This document shows positions 15,276 through 21,650 of a stretch of DNA of 42,054 nt, piece by piece (the stretch's first letter is position 1; every line of letters begins with the position of its first letter). The notes under the pieces are model-generated. The model was not told the DNA's origin. It did no database searches and saw only the letters and a list, made by a program, of their open reading frames with translations. Source of the DNA: Elusimicrobiota bacterium (GTDB lineage: Bacteria; Elusimicrobiota; Elusimicrobia; UBA1565); assembly GCA_003450735.1 (NCBI GenBank), contig DMEZ01000022.1:1-42054 (forward strand), written 5' to 3'. The position numbers and the translations under genes were made by a program.

Positions 15276-17597
15276 CTAGTGTAGAGGCTTACGGAGACAA
15301 GGCAGGGCCGCCGCGAACTCCGCCGGGTAATTCGCCTTCAGGTAGGCCATCTGATAGCCGATCATCCCGTAGGCTACCGTGTGCGACTTATTGAAGCTAT
15401 ACCCGCCGTATTTCTCGATCTGATTAAAAATCCTGACGGCAACCTCGGAGCCTACCCCGTTCTTCTTGGCTCCATCGATGAAATGGCCCCGAAACTTCTC
15501 CATATCTTCAGAAATCTTCTTGCCCATCGCCTTGCGGAGCATGTCGGCCTCCCCCGGAGTGAAATCGGCCAAGCTCTTGGCGATCTCCATCACCTGCTCC
15601 TGGTAGATTATGATGCCGTAAGTGTCCTTGAGAATGGACTCGAGCTTGAGATGCCCATAATCGACATGCTTGCCGTGCTTGCGTCCGATAAAGAGATCAA
15701 GGATTCCGGCCTCCATGGGGCCAGGCCGATAGAGGGCGATGGCAGCGGAGATGTCCTCGAAACAGGAGGGCTTGATTCGTCTCAGTAGGGCCTGCATGCC
15801 CTCCGAGTCGAGCTGAAAAACACCGGGCGTCTGCCCTGATGCAAGCAGTTCGTAGGTCATGGCGTCATCCATCGGGACTTTCGCCAACTCGAAGCCTTTG
15901 TCGCAGCGCTCGCGCACCAGTCGGGTCGCCTCCACGATGATGTCGAGAGACCTCAGGCTTAAAAGGTCCATCTTCAACATGCCCAGCATGGGCAAACACT
16001 CGCCGTCATATTGGGTTGTCACGACGCCGGAGGCGCTCTTTACAAGCGGGGAGTGCTTCCAAACGGCTTCTTTCGTGATGGCGATGCCCGCGGCGTGGAC
16101 GCCAGCGCAGCTTTTGAGTCCCTCAAGCCGGCTGGCCAGATCGTAGAGTTCCTTGGCTTGACCTGATCGTGTCGCTTCGGCAAACTGAGGGATCTCCCGC
16201 ATGGCCTTAGCAAGGGTGTTCCCGGGCCCATATGGGATGAGTCCGGAAAGTTTATCAATCTCGGTTGCCTTGATGCCCATCGCACGGCCGACTTCCCGAA
16301 TGGCCAAGCGCGCCTTCCTCGCTCCGAAGGTGATGATGGCCGCGACACGGTCAGAACCGTACTTGCCGCGGATGTATTCGACGACCTTCTCACGGCCCGC
16401 GGGGGAGAAGTCAATGTCTATGTCCGGCATGGATTTACGGTCGGGGTTCATGAACCGCTCATATAGGAGCTTGTAGCGGATGGGATCGATCGCAGTGATT
16501 CCCAGCGTGAAAGCTACGAGAGAACCTGCGCTGGCCCCGCGTCCTGGGCCCACCGGGATGCCGTTCCGTTTGGCGTAGCTGATGAAGTCCCAGACAATGA
16601 GGAAGTAGCCCGAATATCCCATCCGCCTGATGACTCCCAGCTCGAACGCAAGGCGCTTCTCGTAATCCTCGTTGCCGGTCAAGCCGAGGAGAGCCAGCTC
16701 CTCGCGGCAGATCGTCTCCAGGTAGGTATCCTGGGTCTGCCACTCCGGCACGAGGAAGTCGGGTAGGTGCAACTGACTAAACGGGATCTCGAGGTGGCAC
16801 ATCTCGGCGATACTGACCGTATTCGCAAGGGCCTCAGGGGAGTAGCCGAAGAGTTTCGCCATCTCCTGGGGGGTCTTGAAGTAGAACTCGGAACTGCCCA
16901 TGCGCGGACGGTCGTCATCGGAAATCAGCTTGCCGGCCGAAATGCAAAGCAAAGCGTCCTGAGCCGCGGCGTCGGCTTTATGCAAATAGTGATTGTCGTT
17001 GGTTGCGACCAGAGGGATTCCTGTCCTCTTATGCACCTCAAGCAAGCCCTTAAGCACTTGCCTCTCCTGCTCCATGCCGTGGTCCATGAGCTCGATGAAG
17101 AAACAGCCTTCTTCCAATATGTCCCGGTACTCCATGGCCAGACGACAAGCGCCATCCATGTCGCCTGATGGCAGGGTCGGGCACAGCACCCCCTCGAGAC
17201 AGCCCGAAAGCACAATGAGGCCCTTTGCGTGCTCGGCCAGGAGTTCCTTGTTGATGCACGGCGTGCCGCAGCCCTCGAGAGAGGCTTCTGATGAGAGGGC
17301 CATCAGATTCTGGTAGCCCTCAAAATCCCGTGATAGGACGGTTAGGTAACGGTTGTCCTGAGCCACTGACATCTCACAGCCGATGATAGGGTTGATGCCG
17401 GCCCTGCGGCAGGCCAGATAGAACTCGATGGCTCCATACAGATTGCCGCGATCCGTGATGGCCACAGCTGGCATTCCTTCGCTCACCGCTGCCTTGAGGA
17501 ACTCTGAAGGCTCCCTTGACCAATCGCCGATTCTGAGAATTCCTCGGCCAAAGGAATATTCCGTGTGGTTGTGAAGATGGACAAATCGTTCTTTCAT
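15276..17597 (-). CDS. Truncated DnaE-like DNA polymerase III alpha subunit
   Basis: This 773-residue protein has the PHP domain (about 1-280) and the C-family polymerase palm, thumb and fingers. Catalytic Asp394 and Asp396 (PDIDIDF) and Asp544 (LKMDLL) are present, as are PGRGASAG and GGYSFNKSHTVAYG. It ends at NYPAEFAAALPCLRKPLH, where replicative DnaE (about 1100-1200 residues) continues into the helix-hairpin-helix, beta-clamp-binding, OB and tau-binding regions. No continuation is visible in another frame. In the PHP domain H9xH11, Glu75, Cys133, Asp201 and His203 are kept, but the usual TDHG reads TDRG (Arg50) and a further expected His is Tyr84, so the exonuclease site is probably impaired. 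Gene context (WYL regulator, zinc ribbon) suggests a dedicated polymerase, not the chromosomal replicase. Confidence 0.9.
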   Translation of the reverse strand: MKERFVHLHNHTEYSFGRGILRIGDWSREPSEFLKAAVSEGMPAVAITDRGNLYGAIEFYLACRRAGINPIIGCEMSVAQDNRYLTVLSRDFEGYQNLMALSSEASLEGCGTPCINKELLAEHAKGLIVLSGCLEGVLCPTLPSGDMDGACRLAMEYRDILEEGCFFIELMDHGMEQERQVLKGLLEVHKRTGIPLVATNDNHYLHKADAAAQDALLCISAGKLISDDDRPRMGSSEFYFKTPQEMAKLFGYSPEALANTVSIAEMCHLEIPFSQLHLPDFLVPEWQTQDTYLETICREELALLGLTGNEDYEKRLAFELGVIRRMGYSGYFLIVWDFISYAKRNGIPVGPGRGASAGSLVAFTLGITAIDPIRYKLLYERFMNPDRKSMPDIDIDFSPAGREKVVEYIRGKYGSDRVAAIITFGARKARLAIREVGRAMGIKATEIDKLSGLIPYGPGNTLAKAMREIPQFAEATRSGQAKELYDLASRLEGLKSCAGVHAAGIAITKEAVWKHSPLVKSASGVVTTQYDGECLPMLGMLKMDLLSLRSLDIIVEATRLVRERCDKGFELAKVPMDDAMTYELLASGQTPGVFQLDSEGMQALLRRIKPSCFEDISAAIALYRPGPMEAGILDLFIGRKHGKHVDYGHLKLESILKDTYGIIIYQEQVMEIAKSLADFTPGEADMLRKAMGKKISEDMEKFRGHFIDGAKKNGVGSEVAVRIFNQIEKYGGYSFNKSHTVAYGMIGYQMAYLKANYPAEFAAALPCLRKPLH

Positions 17598-17791
17598 ATC
17601 TAACCCTCATTGGGCACGGCATCTCGGCCGACTTAATTGCGGCTTGCCCTCAATATGCTTTCTATATGCTGGCCGACTACTCGGGGCAGAACTTCCCTCC
17701 CGGCCGACGCGAACTCTTGCATAAATCTGTCCCATGTCCCCCAGAACAACTGACTACCCTCCATGCTTTGCCGATAGTCTAAACACCCATA

Positions 17792-17809
17792 GCGACAGCG
17801 TGGTGTCGC
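17792..17809. promoter_or_regulatory. Candidate WYL operator upstream of the DnaE-like gene
   Basis: A perfect inverted repeat GCGACA-N6-TGTCGC lies in the 232-bp gap between the WYL gene stop and the polymerase start, 195 bp before that start. The same half-sites with the same 6-bp spacing occur upstream of the WYL gene at 18801-18820. The rest of the gap has no clear gene; a weak TTGTTC-N17-ATTTAT pair on the minus strand is the best promoter guess. Confidence 0.6.
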
Positions 17810-17829
17810 CAGAGCCAGGAGGCCGGCCG

Positions 17830-18771
17830 TCAGAGGACTTTCAGGTAGGAGGAAACGCTCTTCTTGATCTTATCGGAGAGTTCTTTAGGCGACAGCACGA
17901 TCAGGTGCGGTATCCAGCGATAGATCGATGGAATCGCTTCCATGTAATGGCAGAGCGTAGTTTCCACGACGATGGATCCATCCTTATTGCGCTTAACGAT
18001 CTTCTGAAGCGGGAAATAGTCTCTATCCTTGAAGAACGGCGCCGCGTCCTTAGACGCCTTGATGCGGATGACCGTATCCCGCTTCTCGCTGAACCATATG
18101 CTCTGCGATTCCTGCAGCATCTTCTGGAGGTTCTTGGGAGGCTTGAAACTCTCTTCTAGGATCTCGATTCCGCGGACACGATCCATGCGGATCTTGAAGA
18201 TCCAATCCGGCCCCGGACAGCGCAGGGCTAGGTACCAATATCCTTCACAGTGGATGAGCTTCAGCGGATCCATGACAAGATTCTTCTTTCCCTGGGCCGA
18301 CTCGTAAAGAATGCGGACCCGCTTGTTGCCTTCGATGGCCTTCCTGGCCGCCTTCATGAAGCCTTCATTTTCCACTGGCTTGCCGGCCTTCGGCATCATC
18401 ACGTAGAAGGGCGAATCCCACTCCCGGACGTTCATGACCTTGGCGAAGATGGTCTTGTAGGCTTCCGAGAACTCGCCTCCCATGTGCCGAGACACTTCGC
18501 ACAAAGACACGAGCAGCGACACCTCCTCGTCCGAAACGGCTAAGCCCTTCAGAGAGTATCCCGGCACAAAGCAATAAACACCCTTTTCAAGCTCGTCTTC
18601 GATGATTGGGAAGCCGGCCGCCATGAGCCTGGCGATATCTCTTTGAGCCGTGCGACGGGATATGTTGAACTCCCCGGCCAGATCGGCGGTATTGGCCTTT
18701 CGTGCCTCCTGCAGCAGGTTGAGGATCTTGATCAGCCTGAAAAGCTTCTTGTCATAGTCCTTCTTCTTCAT
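17830..18771 (-). CDS. WYL-domain transcriptional regulator with N-terminal HTH
   Basis: The 313-residue protein starts with a DeoR/HTH_11-type helix-turn-helix (about residues 10-58, NTADLAGEFNISRRTAQRDI) and continues into a WYL domain (about 148-210) with the naming residues Trp179-Tyr180-Leu181 (GYWYLAL), then a C-terminal WCX-like region. WYL regulators sense nucleic-acid or nucleotide ligands and commonly control DNA-damage and phage-defence loci. The ATG follows an AGGGGAAC ribosome-binding site, and the palindrome at 18801-18820 sits about 30 bp upstream, suggesting autoregulation. It is the first gene of the minus-strand island and separates it from the DUF350 gene. Confidence 0.92.
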   Translation of the reverse strand: MKKKDYDKKLFRLIKILNLLQEARKANTADLAGEFNISRRTAQRDIARLMAAGFPIIEDELEKGVYCFVPGYSLKGLAVSDEEVSLLVSLCEVSRHMGGEFSEAYKTIFAKVMNVREWDSPFYVMMPKAGKPVENEGFMKAARKAIEGNKRVRILYESAQGKKNLVMDPLKLIHCEGYWYLALRCPGPDWIFKIRMDRVRGIEILEESFKPPKNLQKMLQESQSIWFSEKRDTVIRIKASKDAAPFFKDRDYFPLQKIVKRNKDGSIVVETTLCHYMEAIPSIYRWIPHLIVLSPKELSDKIKKSVSSYLKVL

Positions 18772-18800
18772 GTTCCCCTACTACAAATATCTCTCCCACC

Positions 18801-18820
18801 GGCGACACATCCCTGTCGCC
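18801..18820. promoter_or_regulatory. Candidate WYL operator upstream of the WYL gene
   Basis: A perfect inverted repeat GGCGACA-N6-TGTCGCC lies about 30 bp before the WYL start codon, where it would cover the -35 region of a minus-strand promoter whose -10 may be the A/T-rich stretch near 18786. It shares both half-sites and spacing with the repeat at 17792-17809, as expected if one dimeric regulator binds both. Confidence 0.65.
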
Positions 18821-18905
18821 GCCTCTCACGAGACAGCACAATTGTGGCCTATCCCCTAACCTGGGATTCACCCCTCCTTGGAGCGGAACCTGCTGGGATG
18901 CGCCC

Positions 18906-19451
18906 TCAGCGCATGATCTGCATGGCGCCGGCCACGGGGCAGGGCAGGACGGCCTTGGAGACCGCGGCCACCCCGTCCCCCACGAACAGGGAGACGATGA
19001 CCACGACCGAGCCCAGCAGGATCCCGACCGCCACGTTGCCCTTCTGCAGTTCCGCCCCGGCCCGCATGTGCTCCGTGCGGGTCAGGCGGCCGAAGAGCCT
19101 CAAGGAGAACGACATGGTCGCGACGACGATGAAGAAGGCGAGCGCCAGGTTCCCGACCGTGCCGAGGAGCAGCCGCCAGCCCCCCATCTCGCGCGCGTAG
19201 GACAGGGTCAGGTACTGCCGGAGGAGGTCGGTCACCGGCTCGAAAGCCCGGTACATGATGTTGGCCGAGCCCAACAGCAGGGCGGCGATCAGGATGCCGA
19301 CCGCCACGTTGCCCTTGAGCAGGGCCTCGTCCTCGTTGAAGTCCGTGTTCGTGCGGATGAGCGCGCGCAGGGTGCAGTAGACGACCAGCACCGCCATCAC
19401 GATGGTCAGCGCGAACTCCAGAAGGCTCACCAGGACGCCCGTCATATCCAT
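18906..19451 (-). CDS. DUF350 inner-membrane protein
   Basis: The 181-residue protein has four to five hydrophobic helices and two copies of a DUF350-type unit. Each copy carries a KGNVAVGI motif (about residues 47-54 and 138-145) followed by a long hydrophobic helix. DUF350 units usually occur in pairs in small membrane proteins of the YjfL type; the biochemical role is not established. The gene is divergent from coaD. A TATAAC box (19461-19466) lies 9 nt before its ATG with no ribosome-binding site, giving leaderless geometry. An in-frame ATG two codons later is an alternative start. Confidence 0.85.
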   Translation of the reverse strand: MDMTGVLVSLLEFALTIVMAVLVVYCTLRALIRTNTDFNEDEALLKGNVAVGILIAALLLGSANIMYRAFEPVTDLLRQYLTLSYAREMGGWRLLLGTVGNLALAFFIVVATMSFSLRLFGRLTRTEHMRAGAELQKGNVAVGILLGSVVVIVSLFVGDGVAAVSKAVLPCPVAGAMQIMR

Positions 19452-19460
19452 AAGGGTAAG

Positions 19461-19466
19461 GTTATA
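19461..19466 (-). promoter_or_regulatory. -10 box of the DUF350 gene, leaderless geometry
   Basis: On the minus strand TATAAC is followed by 9 nt and then the ATG at 19451. No Shine-Dalgarno sequence fits between them and no clear -35 box is seen upstream. Confidence 0.5.
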
Positions 19467-19487
19467 GCAGAATGGACGCGAAATTGG

Positions 19488-19493
19488 TAGATT
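19488..19493 (+). promoter_or_regulatory. -10 box of coaD, leaderless geometry
   Basis: TAGATT lies 7 nt upstream of the first ATG of coaD. The intervening CAGCCCG is not a ribosome-binding site, so transcription would begin at or next to the start codon. Confidence 0.5.
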
Positions 19494-19500
19494 CAGCCCG

Positions 19501-20022
19501 ATGATGCAAAGAACCGCCGTCTATCCCGGCAGCTTCGATCCGGTCACGCGCGGGCACCTGGACATCATCCAGCGGGCCAGCCGCCTCTTCGACCGGGTCA
19601 TCGTGGCCGCGGCGGAGAACCCGGCCAAGCAGTTCACCTTCAGCGTATCCGAACGCCTGCGCATGCTCGAGCAGAGCGTGAGGGGCCTTCCCGGGGTGGA
19701 GGTGGACGCCATGGGCGGGCTCATCGTGGACTACCTCAAGGCGAAGAACGCCTACATCCTCATCCGCGGCTTGCGCGCCGTCAGCGACCTGGACTACGAG
19801 TTCCAGATGGCCTCCATCAACCGCCGGCTCTACCCCAAGGTGGAGACCGTGTTCCTGATGCCCGACGAGCGCTACACCTACCTCTCCTCCTCCATCGTCA
19901 AGACGGTGGCCCGCTTCGGGGCGCAGGTAGACGAGCTCGTCCCGCCCCCGGCCTGCCGCGCCCTGGCCCGGAGATTCCGCGGCGGGCGAGCGGAGAACAG
20001 CCGCGCCCGGAGGAAGCGATGA
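19501..20022 (+). CDS. coaD: Phosphopantetheine adenylyltransferase
   Basis: This 173-residue enzyme makes dephospho-CoA from 4'-phosphopantetheine and ATP, the penultimate step of CoA synthesis. The family signature is clear: AVYPGSFDPVTRGHLDII (nucleotidyltransferase TxGH-type motif) at the N-terminus, IRGLRAVSDLDYEFQMA in the middle, and YTYLSSSIVK near residue 120-130. The final basic stretch (RGGRAENSRARRKR) is longer than usual. Two tandem ATG codons open the gene; either could serve. The stop overlaps the next gene by 4 bp, so this housekeeping gene heads an operon that also holds a sigma/anti-sigma pair. Confidence 0.96.
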   Translation: MMQRTAVYPGSFDPVTRGHLDIIQRASRLFDRVIVAAAENPAKQFTFSVSERLRMLEQSVRGLPGVEVDAMGGLIVDYLKAKNAYILIRGLRAVSDLDYEFQMASINRRLYPKVETVFLMPDERYTYLSSSIVKTVARFGAQVDELVPPPACRALARRFRGGRAENSRARRKR

Positions 20023-20483
20023 CGACCAACCGCCGCAGGAAGCTCCTCGTCGACCCGCGCTTCCAGGTCCAGATGATGCTGCGCCTGGCCGGCTGGTCGG
20101 CCCTGGCGACGCTCATCACGGCCGGCTGCATCACCCTCTTCCTGCTCGTGGCCGACCAGCGCTCCCCCGGGGACTTCTTCTTCGTCCGCCCCGAAGCCGG
20201 CTCGCATCCCACGATCTTCAAGCGGACCGACATCGTCCTCCCGGCCCTGGGCGTCGCCCTGGCCGCCAACCTCGTCTTGAGCGTCCTCTTCGCCCTCTTC
20301 TACTCCCAGCGCCTGGCCGGCCCCCTCTACCGCATGTCCCAGGACATGCTGAAGGTCTCCCGCGGCGAGCCGGTCCGTCCCTTCTTCCAGCTGCGGGGCT
20401 CGGACGAGCTCACGGGCGTCGCGCACGCCTTCGACACCCTGCTCAAGTTCCTCGCCGAGAAAGGCCTGCTCAAGGGGCCATGA
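20019..20483 (+). CDS. Small two-helix membrane protein with HAMP-like linker
   Basis: The 154-residue protein has a short basic N-terminus, two hydrophobic segments (about 22-45 and 74-93) flanking a ~28-residue extracytoplasmic loop, and then a HAMP-like region (about 94-148; LAGPLYRMSQDMLKVSRGEP and DELTGVAHAFDTLLKF). It lacks any catalytic output domain, so it would be a stand-alone HAMP protein that passes signals to an unknown partner. It overlaps coaD and the next gene by 4 bp each. A link to the sigma/anti-sigma genes downstream is possible but unproven. Confidence 0.8.
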   Translation: MTTNRRRKLLVDPRFQVQMMLRLAGWSALATLITAGCITLFLLVADQRSPGDFFFVRPEAGSHPTIFKRTDIVLPALGVALAANLVLSVLFALFYSQRLAGPLYRMSQDMLKVSRGEPVRPFFQLRGSDELTGVAHAFDTLLKFLAEKGLLKGP

Positions 20484-21067
20484 AGGACGCGCTCCGGGCC
20501 CTCGCCCTGGCGGCGGCCGTCGCCGCCCCCGCGGCCGCGGGCCCTTTCTCCGGCTTCCCGGCGGACCCCGCGATCGAGCCGCTCCTGCGCGAGGTCGAAG
20601 CCCGCCAGCCGGCCTGCCGGTCCGTCGAGGAGGCCGACATCCGGGTGCCCACGAAGGTCCTCTCGCTGGGCATCTCGACCAAGCTCTACCAATGCTGGCA
20701 GCTCAAGCTGACCGGCTCCCACGGCGTGAAGGTCCTTGAGACCATGACCCGCCTGAAGTCCCTCCAGGACGCCCTGAAGGCCGAGAACGCGGAGCTCCAG
20801 AAGGCCCTCCTCCAGTACCAGGCGGCGCCCAAGCCCGCCCCCCTCCCGCTCCAGCGCCTGGCCGCTCGCAGCCGCGCGGCGTCCGACATCCTGGCGGCCT
20901 ACCGGACGCTGGCGGAGTCGGGGACGCGCAACGGGCTCATCCGCATCTCCGAGAGCGGACTCCTCAACGCCAAGACGACGATCACCCCCCGCCTGCGCGA
21001 CGACGACTACACGATGACCTACGACGACTCGAAGCCCGAGTGCCCGAGCGCCGAGGGGCAGCGATGA
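20480..21067 (+). CDS. Secreted protein of unknown function
   Basis: The 195-residue product starts with an Ala-rich signal peptide (MKDALRALALAAAVAAPAAAG). The mature part contains two Cys residues (near 46 and 71) that could form a disulphide and a heptad-like stretch (about 90-115, LKSLQDALKAENAELQKALLQY) suggesting a short coiled coil. No family is recognised. It overlaps the HAMP-protein gene upstream and the sigma-factor gene downstream by 4 bp, so it is part of the same translationally coupled operon. It could be an envelope sensor or target of the sigma system, but nothing in the sequence proves that. Confidence 0.75.
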   Translation: MKDALRALALAAAVAAPAAAGPFSGFPADPAIEPLLREVEARQPACRSVEEADIRVPTKVLSLGISTKLYQCWQLKLTGSHGVKVLETMTRLKSLQDALKAENAELQKALLQYQAAPKPAPLPLQRLAARSRAASDILAAYRTLAESGTRNGLIRISESGLLNAKTTITPRLRDDDYTMTYDDSKPECPSAEGQR

Positions 21068-21648
21068 GCGGGAACCCGGAAGCCGAGCCGGTGTCTAAGG
21101 CTTCGGAGGAGGAGCGGTTCCTCGCCGACAACGCGGAGCGCGTGTTCAACCTGGCGCTCCGGCTGACCGGCAACGCGGCGGACGCGGAGGACCTGGCGCA
21201 GGACGCGCTCATCCGGGCGCTCAAGGCCCTGCACGGCTTTCGCGGCGAGGCGGCGGCCTCGACCTGGGTGTACCGGATCGTGGTCAACACCTGGAAGAAC
21301 CGGGTCCGCTCCGAGAAGCGGCGAGGCCTCTGGAAGATGCTGCCGCTGGAGAAGTTCTTCGGGAAGGACGACGAAGAGGGGAGCGGCGAGGAGCGCTTGA
21401 AGGCCGATGAGCCGCCGCTGGACGCGGGGCTCGAGACGGCCGAGGCGGGGGAGGCGGTGCAGAAGGCCCTGCTGACCCTGGACGAGGAGAGCCGGGCCGT
21501 GGTGGTCTTGAGGGAGATCGAGGGCCTGCCCTATGACCGGATCGCGCAGGCGCTGGACATCCCGGAGGGGACGGTGAAATCGCGCCTGTCGCGCTCGCGC
21601 GCGGCGCTGAGGGAGAAGCTGAGAGGCTTCGTGAAAGCGGGCGGATAG
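21064..21648 (+). CDS. ECF-type RNA polymerase sigma factor
   Basis: The 194-residue protein has sigma region 2 (about residues 25-90; LALRLTGNAADAEDLAQDALIRAL and WVYRIVVNTWKN) and region 4 (about 135-190; LPYDRIAQALDIPEGTVKSRLSRSRAALREKL), joined by an acidic linker, with no region 3, as in extracytoplasmic-function sigma factors. The ATG overlaps the upstream stop by 4 bp; this start is chosen over one 24 bp further upstream for that reason. The next gene, 2 bp downstream, encodes the matching zinc-binding anti-sigma factor. Confidence 0.95.
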   Translation: MSGNPEAEPVSKASEEERFLADNAERVFNLALRLTGNAADAEDLAQDALIRALKALHGFRGEAAASTWVYRIVVNTWKNRVRSEKRRGLWKMLPLEKFFGKDDEEGSGEERLKADEPPLDAGLETAEAGEAVQKALLTLDEESRAVVVLREIEGLPYDRIAQALDIPEGTVKSRLSRSRAALREKLRGFVKAGG

Positions 21649-21650
21649 CC

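Noticed and set aside
12035..18771. Integrase, transposase or attachment-site repeats at the ends of the AT-rich island.
   Set aside because: No recombinase gene is present and I could not find convincing direct repeats. A shared TTGCTCT near 11994 and 12029 is too short to matter.
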